NCBI GenBank assembly: GCA_022661535.1
Contig: JAKULF010000003.1
Span: forward strand, 4,588,001 to 4,652,000
DNA length: 64,000 nucleotides
Source: Eutypa lata
Taxonomy: Eukaryota > Ascomycota > Sordariomycetes > Xylariales > Diatrypaceae
Direction of reading: 5' to 3'
Shown here: piece by piece, positions 1 through 9,968 of the stretch
How positions within the stretch are numbered: position 1 is the first letter of the stretch
Layout: each line of letters opens with the position of its first letter
Notes under the pieces: generated by a model
What the model saw: the letters and a program-made list of their open reading frames with translations, nothing else
Databases searched by the model: none
What the model was told of the DNA's origin: nothing
Made by a program: the position numbers and the translations under genes

Positions 1-2545
1 AGGCTGCAATGATGGTGTATGTAAGTCGGTATGTTGGCTTATTAGATTAGGTACCGAGGCATGTAGGTATTGTTAGGTGCTTGTAACTAAAACTAAGGTT
101 ACTCTAACGTTCATGCTTGGAATTCTAACCTTACCGGACTTATCAGCTTCCATAGACCGACCTACCTATGGATGGATGTAGGTACAATAGGTATGTACCT
201 AAGTACCTGCCACCACCAGACACCTGCAATCTAGCCCTTGTAGAGACTATCAAGTTTATGTGCCTACATACTTGTATGCTCCAGCCATAATAATATTATT
301 ATTAAGAATATTCAAAATTTGAATAATCCGACTATCTTGATGTTAAATATGGAATAATTACAGATTATTACGGTTTAAATAGATATTATTCGAATTTGAA
401 CATTTATCGCGTCATTTAGCTCCATCCCGGTGCGTACAGACAGCTAATCGAACGTATTATACATACATGTATGTTATCAAAACGAGGGCTATTGTGCTGC
501 TATGCGGCCTCACGCATAGTATTCATTGGTCTAGGGATGTGACTAACGCTGAAATATAGTGATGGTGAATCCACGGACGAAAATTGTAATAGGGACAGGA
601 CAATAAAAGAAAATAATAGTACTCAACAATCAACGATTCGATTCACAAATCAACAACAATTACAGTAATCCCCAATAGCATAGTAGTCGTCATCAAATTC
701 TCCTCAATAAACTAAAACGGAGAGTAGTCTGGTAGTGAGGGACAAGTGCGTAGTGGAACCTGGGGGGGATTGGGTTGGGGTAGATGTCAATGGGGGTTGT
801 CGATCCTGATCCTGATCCAGATGGGTGTGCTGATCGTGGTACTCTCGTATTCTTCAGCCTTAGCCGAATATTCCGATGCTGCATGGAATACCTCAGCAAA
901 GATTGTTCGGATTCGTAGTCACGGCGTTCCGCTGTAGATTCACCCCTCGCCCAACCGCCCCCGTGCCTCCAGTACGGTGAGGTCCTCCCTACATCGATCT
1001 GAGTCCGTAAAAGCTACGAAGGGTATACGACGCCACCTCCTTCCAGGTCAGCTCTATGTCACTACGTGCCTCCTCCATATTGAATACGTCTTTTGATGTG
1101 GCCAACAGTCCTCCCGAAGTTAATTGGTGGAGCGTTTGCAATATATATGCTTCGGGATGGATTGCAGGCCACCTCTGAGTTCAATGCCGAACATGCTGAG
1201 TAATGTGTCGAGATCTGAAGCATGCCCGCAAATGTTCCATCGGGAGACACCTTGGTAACTCGAGTCTTGTAGTTGAACTGCATTTTGTGAAATGGATTCC
1301 CTATGGTTTATCACCAAAGACCCCTCGCAATGTTAAGGCGATCCGGGCGAGGAGTTCAAGACTAGGGATAGATTAGTATGTGGGAGGCATAGTATAGTTA
1401 AGATAACACTTACTCTAAGAGATACTTGAGGAATTCGATAATGATATGGATAGTAGTATAGTTGATATCACTGCCCGACTTTGACTGTCGCTTATATTAC
1501 TGGCATCTTGATGTGTATACCGAGTTGCTGCTCGTCTCTCTAACACGAGGGCTGTGTTCTCGAAGCTGAATAGTAAAGTAAGATGGATGGCTGGCTAACG
1601 TCGACGAGACTGACTGCTCTTTTCTACTTCCATGATGATATGAAGTTTTTGGTGATGTTGATAGGGCATTGTAGATGTCTATGAGATGAAAACGAACTTT
1701 TACATCAAACTCGGCTCAAGCTGATGTTCACACACAAGGGATATCGTAACTTCTTGATTCATTAGTTATAATTAGGAAGTTGCTACATACTCTCTCAGTT
1801 GTAAAACCAATGAGCAGGTCAATCCAGTCTATGGCAGTTAGAGCCGAGAATTCTCAGCATCCGTTCAAAGTGAATGCCTCTAGATGGAGGGACTTTCCTA
1901 TATCTACGCATGTAGACTACTCTAGTAGGTAGTCTTGCTAGAGACCTTGACCCTTTTGCAGAGGACATAAGGAATACTAATTGTTACAAAGCAAACTGGC
2001 AAACCCGATTGGTATGGACGTAATGGATGTAGTTACAGACGTAATATATATGGCAGCTGATTGGTAGCAGCCAATCCGAGTCCATTAATTGTCTAAGGGG
2101 GGAAATTGCCAAAAGGCGAATAATACCATAGAGCAAAATCGACGATAAAATAACCCGTCATTTCACTCCAGTCGTACCTCCTTCCGTAAAAACGAGGGCA
2201 TTCCTATAGAAGGCCATTTCCTTAGCGGCAACCTCGAGGCTTATTTATAAAAGGCCTTCGTCTGTTTCATGCATTCGAGATTCCTATCTCTCGCTTTCCA
2301 CTATCGTCTTGGAAATTATTAAATTTAATAGTTTACTGATACTGGATCAAGGAATCTGGGTATTGCCACAAACCATTACAGCTTCATAGAACCAATTATT
2401 CTAGACCTATTGGAGGGGAATCGCTCGTTTTGTGTTGACTGAGTTTCCCGTCGTGACTTGAAAGGCCCAAGTTCACATGCCTTCCTTATTTAAGTATTGT
2501 CCCTTCTGTCCCCTTTTCGCTGACTCCTGGCTCCTCCTTTTTAGG
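1..2545. other. gene-free, AT-rich, repeat-like region
   Basis: No intact gene is recognised. Positions 285-425 carry AT-rich near-palindromic sequence (ATTCAAAATTTGAATAAT, later TTATTCGAATTTGAAC) resembling the interior of the inverted-repeat elements at 47.4, 51.5 and 61.1 kb. No terminal repeats could be found here. Positions 960-1320 hold a decayed coding relic, listed separately. The rest is AT-rich with TAGGTA/TACCTA motifs. ORFs of 60-70 codons here overlap on both strands and look like chance. Confidence 0.5.
960..1320 (-). pseudogene. decayed coding relic (copy A)
   Basis: On the minus strand near 1263-1190 a frame reads RVTKVSPDGTFAGMLQISTH. The same text, with scattered substitutions, is on the plus strand at about 60375-60475. 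A second block on the minus strand near 1050-1000 (EVASYTLRSFYGLR) matches the minus strand near 60135-60085 (EVASYTLRGSYGLR). The frame is closed by stops before and after. By eye about ten differences fall in roughly 75 bp of the first block, most of them transitions. The relation between the copies is seen in the sequence. The identity of the ancestral gene is not known. Decay by repeat-induced point mutation is an inference. Confidence 0.5.
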
Positions 2546-3176
2546 TCAGGGCCACCATCCCTCCATAGGCATATCGTCATATATGGCATTGAAATTATCC
2601 TCCGGCTTCCATGATGTATACTCGGAAATTATTTTGTCATTAATACTCCAAGCCCATGCATCATAAACCATTTGGATTGAGAGGTTGCTCGGTTTGATGT
2701 AGCGCAACACATCCATGGTAGTGGAGTAAATGGCGAGTTCAGAAATTCACTGTGGCGGCTGTTGCAAATCTGTCAAGAAGTAAATTCGGCATAAAGTGAA
2801 CTTGGTTGCTTGCATTCCGGGCCTCATCTTGCTTGGTCTTATCTTTTATGACGCATCCTTCTTCTTTCAAGACGTTGGCGGCCGTCCAGTGGAACCCCTC
2901 ACGCATCAAACGTGGGACGTCATCGCACTTGACAAACATCTGGGCGAACCAAGGTTGCTCATCTACTGCTGTTGCATATCCACTAGGCTCAGGGTAGAAG
3001 AGTAGCTGCACGCTGGGCAGCGACTCGTGGTCGTAGTAGAACTTCCCACCTCCAGCTTTGCCGGGTTTCCGCTGGATTTGGGTAACAGTCATGCCTTGGC
3101 TGTGCGTGTCGCTCGTGGCACACTCATAGGGAGGAGGTGCGCCTTCCGGGATATCGTCAATAGTCTTTGCCGTCAT
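2546..3176 (-). CDS. hypothetical protein, ORF of 145 aa with a coding-like tail in another frame
   Basis: The main ORF runs from an ATG at 3176 to a stop at 2739 and encodes 145 residues. I do not recognise the family. It contains an acidic/aromatic central part (KFYYDHESLPSVQLLFYP) and no membrane segment. Just downstream on the same strand a second frame, from an ATG at 2716 to TGA at 2546, encodes 57 Trp-rich residues (VYDAWAWSIND...MEGWWP). This also looks more like protein than chance. I could not place a convincing intron joining the two, so this may be a frameshifted or decaying gene, or two exons whose splice sites I missed. It diverges from the metal ATPase at 3902. Codon use is less GC-biased than in the housekeeping genes. 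Confidence that a real gene existed here is moderate; the present structure is uncertain. Confidence 0.4.
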
Positions 3177-3901
3177 CGTGGGTTTGAAATGATCACCGAA
3201 TATATATATTTATTTTCTGGTAGTGGGCTATCCGGGAAGTTGCTTTGACTGATTTCCTACTTCGGTACCTACGGTAGTTACTTATATGAAAACACCATTG
3301 AGAAATGCCTTTTCTCGGAGATATCATGTTCAAGGTTTGCGTATATCAAAGCAACTAAAAACATTGAAGGGACATATCATTCAAGTTTACTGTTGAACTA
3401 AATATCAAGGTAGGTAGTAGACCATTATTTGTACCGGATGTGTACTTTCAATGTCGGCAAAGCCTACATGTATACTCGATACTAACTAGTTATGTGCTTA
3501 CATACAGGTATGTAGAGTAGATATGTGTAAGTACCTACATATGGCATGTCGTCTTTAGAGCTTGTAGGAGTAGTAGAACCTTGATTAAACAAGCTTATTA
3601 TCATTGAACCTCACATGCATTCTTGCGTACCTAAATAGGTACAGCTGCATGCCGCTTCCTAAACATGAAACGATAGGCGTCTCCAAGATGAATAAATAGT
3701 ACTAGCACTAATCTGTTATACTCACGATAACAAGTGACCCACCCGCAACCTCCAGCCACACATAATGTATCGTCCGATCACTTCTCTTACCGAATAAAAG
3801 CTTTCGTGCCTTAGACTATCTTCGAACAAACCGTAAAGTAAAACACTATTCTGACTTCATTTGCGCACCCCTGATATTAGCCCTAAAACTTACAAATAAC
3901 G
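3177..3901. other. intergenic, upstream of the metal ATPase
   Basis: No ORF or RNA gene is recognised in these 725 bp. The stretch must hold the promoter of the ATPase gene at 3902 and perhaps that of the minus-strand ORF ending at 3176. TAGGTA-type motifs recur. I could not assign a metal-response element. Confidence 0.4.
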
Positions 3902-6900
3902 ATGGCGTGCGGATCTGGTTGCTGCAAACCGGCGGCCGCTGCTCCGGCACCGCCGACTGAGCCTCTGGCTCCAGCTCCGGTCCCGGCGCCAAGCCCAATC
4001 GAGCAACAACCGAAGGCTGAATCAACCAAGGTGGACGACGATGGCTGTCAGGACTCTTGCTGCGGTGCTGCGGCCGAGGCGACTAAGTCCGAAGGATCTG
4101 GGAGCGCATGTTGCGCATCTTCTGTACCTGCTAAAGATGGCGGTGACGATGGATGTAAGACCACCACTCACGACAATCCTACCTCCAAGGAGTCTCTCGA
4201 TTCTGAGGCAGGCTGTAAGGATGCTTGCTGTGCTTCTTCTAAACCGGTTGCCACGGATGCCAATGATCCGCCCTGCTGCAAGGGTAAGGCATCACCTTGT
4301 TGTGATGCATCGTGTCTAGACCGTTTGGCACGGCGCTCTTGTGACAGAGACCCTCAATGCAAGGCTAGAAACCGGAATGGCGAGCCATGCATCGAGCATA
4401 GGCGAACCATACGCGAACGCTTCGCTGATCGACTGGAGAGGATCGAATGCATCTGCCGGGCATTGATCAGCCTCGGACAGGAATCGTGCTGCCTTCCCGT
4501 GGAGCCATCACCATCCGTTGTTGTTCGTACGAGTCGACGCGGATCTAAGGGATCTAAGAAATCCCGCGCTTCTCTCGATTCTTGTTGTGACACTCCGGCC
4601 ACTGCGACTATGGCGACCTCATTGGGAAAGACGTGCGGCAAATCGACCGTAAAGAAGAGGCGCTCCAAGGATAGTTGCTGTATCAGTAGCGGGCGCGCGT
4701 CTCCGTCTCCTGGGAAAGATGTCTGTGCCAAGGGTTGCTGCGGTCAGCCAAAGGCGGCGAAACCACTAAGTATTGCCGACTCCTGCTCTGGCGAAGCATG
4801 CTGCAGCGGCGAGAAGGAGCCGGAGATATCGACCAAAGCCGTGGCGACCGACCCTGAACTGGGCCTTGATGGCTCCGAACACGTCGTCCTCAGTATCTCC
4901 GGGATGACCTGCACCGGCTGTGAAACAAAGTTAAGTCGCACGCTGGCAGGTGTCCCGGGAATCAGCAACCTGAAGACGAGCTTGATTCTTTCCAGGGCCG
5001 AGTTTGACCTGAGCGTTGCTGTCAACTCTGTTACGAACGTCACCAAGCACCTTGAACGAACTACCGAGTTCACATGTGAGCGCATTATCAACCAGGGCTC
5101 GACGATCGATGTCATACCAAAGGGGAGCTGTGAAGAATTCCTCAAGCAGGATTATCCTGATGGCGTCACCGAGATGACACTCGTTGGCAAGGACACCGTG
5201 AGGATAGCTTTCGACGCAAAAATTATCGGGGCAAGAGATCTCCGTTCGCATGATCTTGGAGCCCCTTTCGAGCTTGCACCTCCCCGGACGGATCCGACTC
5301 TTGAAGCCGGAAGCAAACATGTCCGCAACCTCCTTTACATGACGATCTTTTCGGCCATCTTGACAATCCCCGTCCTCGTTCTCGCTTGGGCACCGCTACC
5401 TGAGAATGAAATCGCCTACGGTTCGGCTTCCTTGGCCCTTGCTACCATTATCCAGGTTATCGTGGCTGGCCCATTCTATCCCAAGTCTCTCAAGAGTCTT
5501 ATTTTCTCTAGGGTTATCGAGATGGACCTGCTTATTGTGCTCAGCACTACGGCGGCTTATATCTTCTCCGTTGTGGCGTTTGGCTATCTTGTCTCCGGAA
5601 ACCCTCTCTCAACCGGGGAATTCTTCGAAACAAGCACGCTGCTGGTCACCTTGATTATGGTTGGTCGCTATGTTGGCGCAATGGCTCGTCAAAAGGCTGT
5701 TGAGTCTATCTCAGTCCGCTCTCTCCAGATTACAGAGGCCACCCTGGTAGGTAGTGATGACCAGGACCGCGTCATCGACACCCGCCTGCTTCAGTATGGA
5801 GACCGTTTCAAGGTGATGCCTCACTCACGAGTCCCTACTGATGGCACCGTCGAATCCGGTACGTCGGAAGTAGATGAGTCTATGATCACTGGCGAGTCGA
5901 GACCAGTAGAAAAGGAGAAGAAATCAAACGTTGTCGCTGGGTCCATCAACGGTTCAGGGACTCTAACCGTGCGTCTAACACGTCTGCCTGGAGAGAACAC
6001 CATCAGCACCATCGCATCCATGGTTGACGAAGCCAAATTATCGAAACCTAAGATCCAGGATATGGCTGACAAAGTAGCAAGCTATTTTGTGCCGGTAGTG
6101 CTATTTTTGACTCTGGTCACCTTCGTTGCATGGGTCAGCAGCGGTATAAATGCGAGAAATCTGTCTAGCTCCGAAGCCGTAGTGAATGCAATCACCTTCG
6201 CAATCAGCGTTCTGATTGTTTCTTGCCCCTGTGCGATCGGCCTAGCCGTCCCCATGGTTATTGTCGTCGCGACGGGAGTCGCTGCGGATAGGGGCGTCGT
6301 CTTCAAAACTGCAGAAAGCATTGAGATTGCCCACAAGACTTCACATGTAGTCTTCGACAAGACAGGCACACTTACCGAGGGCAAACTCGCTGTCGTGACG
6401 AAAACTTGGGCAGCAAGTGTTAACGGCCAAGATGACACGGCCACGGCCGCCGGTCTTCTCCTAGGTCTAGTTGGTGGTAATAAGCACCCGGTCTCGGCTG
6501 CGGTTGCTGCTCACCTCAAAAGTCGATCCACTACAGCGACGGAAGTCAAAGACATGCAGTCCATACCAGGAAAAGGCGTCGAAGGCACTGGACCGTCTGG
6601 TCGCCTCCTGCGCGCAGGCAATTCTCGCTGGCTGAATGTGTCCTCGGAACCTAGCGTCCTGGCTGTTCTCGAGAAGGGCTACACGGCCTTCTGCTTTACG
6701 ATCGACGGCACGCTTGCTGCCGTCTTCGGCCTCGAGGACTCCCTGCGACATGACGCCCTGGAAACTGTATCTAAGCTTCAAGCTCGCGGCATCAAGGTGT
6801 CCCTGCTATCCGGCGACGACGATGGTGCCGTGCGAGACGTAGCCGTACGCCTCAGCATCGAGGAATCCCATGTCCGCTCCCGGTGCACCCCGGCCGACAA

Positions 6901-7390
6901 ACGCGACTACATCCAAGCCCTCCTCGAACTGACTACTACCACCACCACTACAACCTCCACCTCTACATCTACCTCCACAGCCCTACCCATGACGAAGCTA
7001 TTCAGAAAGTCCTCTTTTCCCTCCAAATCCCCTCCCGTCATCATGTTCTGCGGCGACGGGACCAACGACGCCGTGGCGCTCGCGCAAGCCACGGTCGGCG
7101 TGCACATGAACGAGGGGACGGACGTGGCGCAGGCGGCGGCGGACGTGGTCCTGGTGCGCCCCCGTCTGGGCTGCGTCCTGACCGCCATCGACGCCAGCCG
7201 CGCCGCCGTGCGCCGCGTCTACTTCAACTTCGCCTGGAGCTTCGTCTACAACGTGTTCGCGGTGCTGCTGGCCGCGGGCGCCTTCGGCGCCGCCGCCCGC
7301 ATCCCGCCCCAGTTCGCCGGCCTCGGCGAGATCGTCAGCGTCCTGCCGGTCATCGCTGCTGCGGTGGCGCTGCGGTGGGCGAAGATCTGA
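3902..7390 (+). CDS. P1B-type heavy-metal (Cu/Cd) transporting ATPase, Cys-rich, Pca1/CrpA-like
   Basis: An uninterrupted 1162-aa ORF that should export soft heavy-metal ions (Cu+ or Cd2+) using ATP. The first ~310 residues are low complexity with 11 Cys-Cys pairs (CGSGCC at 3-8, then DSCC, ACC, PCC, GCC), as in yeast Pca1 and Aspergillus CrpA. One HMA metal-binding domain follows, with GMTCTGC at about 334-340. The ATPase core shows the actuator motif TGES, the membrane metal site Cys775-Pro776-Cys777, the phosphorylation motif DKTGTLT (Asp819), the P1B His-Pro pair (NKHP) and the hinge GDGTND at 1051-1056. Hydrophobic segments sit where the eight P1B helices are expected. Oddity: a Thr/Ser-rich insertion (about residues 1013-1045) lies just before the hinge motif. 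GC content rises sharply in the last 350 bp. The family is clear from the sequence; Cu versus Cd specificity and the membrane used are inference. Confidence 0.93.
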   Translation: MACGSGCCKPAAAAPAPPTEPLAPAPVPAPSPIEQQPKAESTKVDDDGCQDSCCGAAAEATKSEGSGSACCASSVPAKDGGDDGCKTTTHDNPTSKESLDSEAGCKDACCASSKPVATDANDPPCCKGKASPCCDASCLDRLARRSCDRDPQCKARNRNGEPCIEHRRTIRERFADRLERIECICRALISLGQESCCLPVEPSPSVVVRTSRRGSKGSKKSRASLDSCCDTPATATMATSLGKTCGKSTVKKRRSKDSCCISSGRASPSPGKDVCAKGCCGQPKAAKPLSIADSCSGEACCSGEKEPEISTKAVATDPELGLDGSEHVVLSISGMTCTGCETKLSRTLAGVPGISNLKTSLILSRAEFDLSVAVNSVTNVTKHLERTTEFTCERIINQGSTIDVIPKGSCEEFLKQDYPDGVTEMTLVGKDTVRIAFDAKIIGARDLRSHDLGAPFELAPPRTDPTLEAGSKHVRNLLYMTIFSAILTIPVLVLAWAPLPENEIAYGSASLALATIIQVIVAGPFYPKSLKSLIFSRVIEMDLLIVLSTTAAYIFSVVAFGYLVSGNPLSTGEFFETSTLLVTLIMVGRYVGAMARQKAVESISVRSLQITEATLVGSDDQDRVIDTRLLQYGDRFKVMPHSRVPTDGTVESGTSEVDESMITGESRPVEKEKKSNVVAGSINGSGTLTVRLTRLPGENTISTIASMVDEAKLSKPKIQDMADKVASYFVPVVLFLTLVTFVAWVSSGINARNLSSSEAVVNAITFAISVLIVSCPCAIGLAVPMVIVVATGVAADRGVVFKTAESIEIAHKTSHVVFDKTGTLTEGKLAVVTKTWAASVNGQDDTATAAGLLLGLVGGNKHPVSAAVAAHLKSRSTTATEVKDMQSIPGKGVEGTGPSGRLLRAGNSRWLNVSSEPSVLAVLEKGYTAFCFTIDGTLAAVFGLEDSLRHDALETVSKLQARGIKVSLLSGDDDGAVRDVAVRLSIEESHVRSRCTPADKRDYIQALLELTTTTTTTTSTSTSTSTALPMTKLFRKSSFPSKSPPVIMFCGDGTNDAVALAQATVGVHMNEGTDVAQAAADVVLVRPRLGCVLTAIDASRAAVRRVYFNFAWSFVYNVFAVLLAAGAFGAAARIPPQFAGLGEIVSVLPVIAAAVALRWAKI

Positions 7391-8422
7391 ACTAGGTACT
7401 ATGCTTACTACCTTAGGTAGGTAGATAGGCTGGTGGGGAGCGGGAGGGTAGGCTCAGCTCGGCTAGGTTAGAAACATGTTGAGCCGGCTAGCTGAGATAA
7501 AACAGGTGTGGTGTGTCGAGGGTTATGTTTCGATGGATTTCCAGTAGCTGCGGGCTAAAACAACTCTGTAGGTCGGTGGACGGATAGAAGGCGGATCGAT
7601 TCAACATCTTTCTGCGATTCGGGTGATCTTTCCGGGTAGTCAGTCGGTCTCAAGTGATTTCGCTTCGTTTCTTAGGACGGATATGTCCCATGTCTGCGTT
7701 TAACGTGGCTTCGATGGGCAGCAGATAATTAGCTAGCTCACTGATACTACATATGTAGGTATACTCCAAAACGGGTACCTATATGTCTTTCTCTATAATC
7801 GGATCATCCGATAATTATACCAATGGGAACAAACAACCCAACAAGGAGCGTCTTCACCGGTATTTCGTGTTATGTGTGCCACAAGTTCTAATTTGTATCT
7901 CAACATAGTGTCACCCGTGGGTAGCACAACGGGTCATTACTTAACATGAAGCAATTTCCGATTGAAAGAAATATCTGGATCGAATGTTTCGTGCATGAAG
8001 ATTGCCGTAAATGAACGAGTGCATGCGTTAATGGGCGCTGTAGTGATGTTTATAAGGTCACCAAGTGTAATCACCAGAGCTTCAGCTTGAAATAGTTAAA
8101 AAGCATCGCTTGTATCAGACATGCCTATACAGACCACGGGAGAAGAAGAAAAAGAAAAGAAACAAGCCTAGCATATTTATTAAGTTCTCTTCCACTGAAG
8201 CCAATGCTGTGTGTGTGTGTATAACATTGAATGTATCGTGGGTATCTACCTATCTAAATGGGATTGGAAGGGGGGGAAAGGGAACTCCGGAGATTGACCA
8301 TCAAGGTGTCTGAATTCCCACTTCCTGAAGAGCGCCAACCACGGCTTTCCTTCCTTTACTACCTACTTAGTATAGAAAGACCTTCGCAGAGGCAGACCCC
8401 CTACTGCCGATAAAAACTGCTT
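7391..8422. other. intergenic, 3' ends of convergent genes
   Basis: Lies between the 3' ends of the ATPase (+) and the HCNGP-like gene (-). No supported gene. TAGGTA motifs occur around 7395-7425, a GT run at about 8208-8220 and an AT-rich stretch at 7780-7830. Confidence 0.5.
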
Positions 8423-8523
8423 TCATTTGTCGAACCTAGTTTTTCGTTTCCCAGTAATAGTAGCGCCCGCACTGCTTGCCGGCCCTCCCAACCCCGGCCC
8501 GGCTACACCCGCACCCGCACCCG

Positions 8524-8572
<49 letters not shown>

Positions 8573-9472
8573 CACGAAATCCACCGCGGCGCCCCTGCCC
8601 CTAGCACGCTCGCGCGCGCCCTCGACCTGGGCAGCGCGCAGCTGCTCGCGGAAGGCGGCGCGGGGGAAGGCGTGGGCGGGGTCCCAGATGTCGGGGGGCA
8701 GGGTGGTGGCGTACTGGAGCTCGCGGGGGTCGGCGCCGACGAAGGCGAGCAGCTTGTCGGCGAGGGCCGGGTTGGCGAGGGCCGGGGAGCCGGCGACCTT
8801 GGCGTTGAAGTGGACGCCCTTCTTCTTGAGCTCGAGGAACTGCGCGAACTTCTTGGTGGTGGCGCGAGGGGGCGACCCCGGGGGCGAAGGGGGGATGGCC
8901 GTGTCTGGGAGGGCCGGCAGGGTCAGGTCCCGGATTGTGGCGCGCGTGGTGCTGTATGGTGAGCCTGGGGGCATGGCGGAGGCCGGTGGTTGTCCGTCGG
9001 GTTCTAGACCTAGGAGGAGGGACGGGTCCTCTTCTAGTGGTGGGTAGTAGCTGGGCTCTCCTGCTCCAATCGCCGCTGGTCCCATCTGAGGGCCGATGAT
9101 GGGCTGTTCTTCTTCTGCCTTTTGTGGCCTCTGTTGTTGCGGCTCAGCAGTAGGTGCTGGTGATGCTGCAATCTCTGCTGGCTTGTTCGTGGTTGTCCCT
9201 TTACTTGTCAGTTGAGATGTAATGATAAAAAGTCAGGAGGGAATATTCACTTACTTGACTTCCCGTCGCTATCTGTCTTAACCTCCTCAATTGGTTTCTG
9301 TGACTGGTCTCGACGACTGGATCAGTGCCATTCTCTGTTCATAGATCTGATAGAGACTTGATCGAATGAAACGATATAGTTATAGTTACTCTCATACCTT
9401 CTTTTCAGTCACTGGTACTTGTGGTGTCTCATCCTCTTCCTCGCTACTCTCGTACGCCACCAACCCACTCAT
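8423..9472 (-). CDS. HCNGP / SAP30-binding-protein-like nuclear protein
   Basis: Three exons, 9472..9398, 9297..9255 and 9198..8423, give 297 aa. Donors are GTATGAG and GTAAGTG, and phases agree. The protein starts MSGLVAYESSEEEDE, an acidic N-terminus typical of HCNGP proteins. At about residues 155-240 it has the family core: KKFAQFLELKKKGVHFNAK, then YATTLPPDIWDP. An alanine tract of about 15 residues (near 250-264) is encoded by a CAG/GCA repeat, and the C-terminus is basic (GKRKTRFDK). In animals the homologue SAP30BP acts in transcriptional repression and pre-mRNA splicing; a nuclear role is inferred from that. It is divergent from the proteasome gene at 9969, with 496 bp between start codons. 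The start was chosen because exon 1 matches the family's acidic N-terminus. Confidence 0.85.
8528..8572. repeat. CAG/GCA trinucleotide repeat inside the HCNGP-like gene
   Basis: About 14 near-perfect CAG units on the plus strand, read on the minus strand as alanine codons. The flanks (GCACCCGCACCCGC) extend the Ala/Gly-rich tract. Length polymorphism between strains is likely but unproven. Confidence 0.9.
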
Positions 9473-9968
9473 GGTCAAATATTCCTATAAAACCAGCCTC
9501 CGAAATCAGAAAACTAAATTCATCAATTAATTATCAAGAAATGAGATGGCTTCGTCTTGTTGCTAGTGAGACTGAATATAGGTACCTTCAGATAACTGTT
9601 AGACGATGGATGTTTAGGAAGTTGCAGGTGGCTGAGAAGTAGCTTTAGCTCCTGTCAGCTGCCAGCTTTAAGTTAGGTAGGTACTTCGTACCTAGGTAGT
9701 GTTAGCATATGTGGGGTCCCATTGGATTGTCAAATTGTGTAATGCGGGTCCAAGCTTTAGAAGGCAGACAACTGTGACGACGCGGAAGCTGTGCTTGACT
9801 TGCCTGGCCGCTACACTAACTAACTACATACAATGGTACTGATATAACGACATCTTCAGACGCCGATATTCACCTTCCAACACACACTCGATCTACGTTG
9901 CATACTTAAGGATCTCGCATCCTCTTTCCAGTTCCCTACCAAGAACCTACTCGATAAATTAGCCCAAG
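9473..9968. promoter_or_regulatory. shared upstream region of HCNGP-like and proteasome beta-7 genes
   Basis: Two start codons face away from each other across 496 bp with no other gene, so both promoters must lie here. TAGGTA/TACCTA motifs cluster at about 9673-9700. I could not assign factor-binding sites. The bidirectional role is inferred from layout. Confidence 0.5.
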
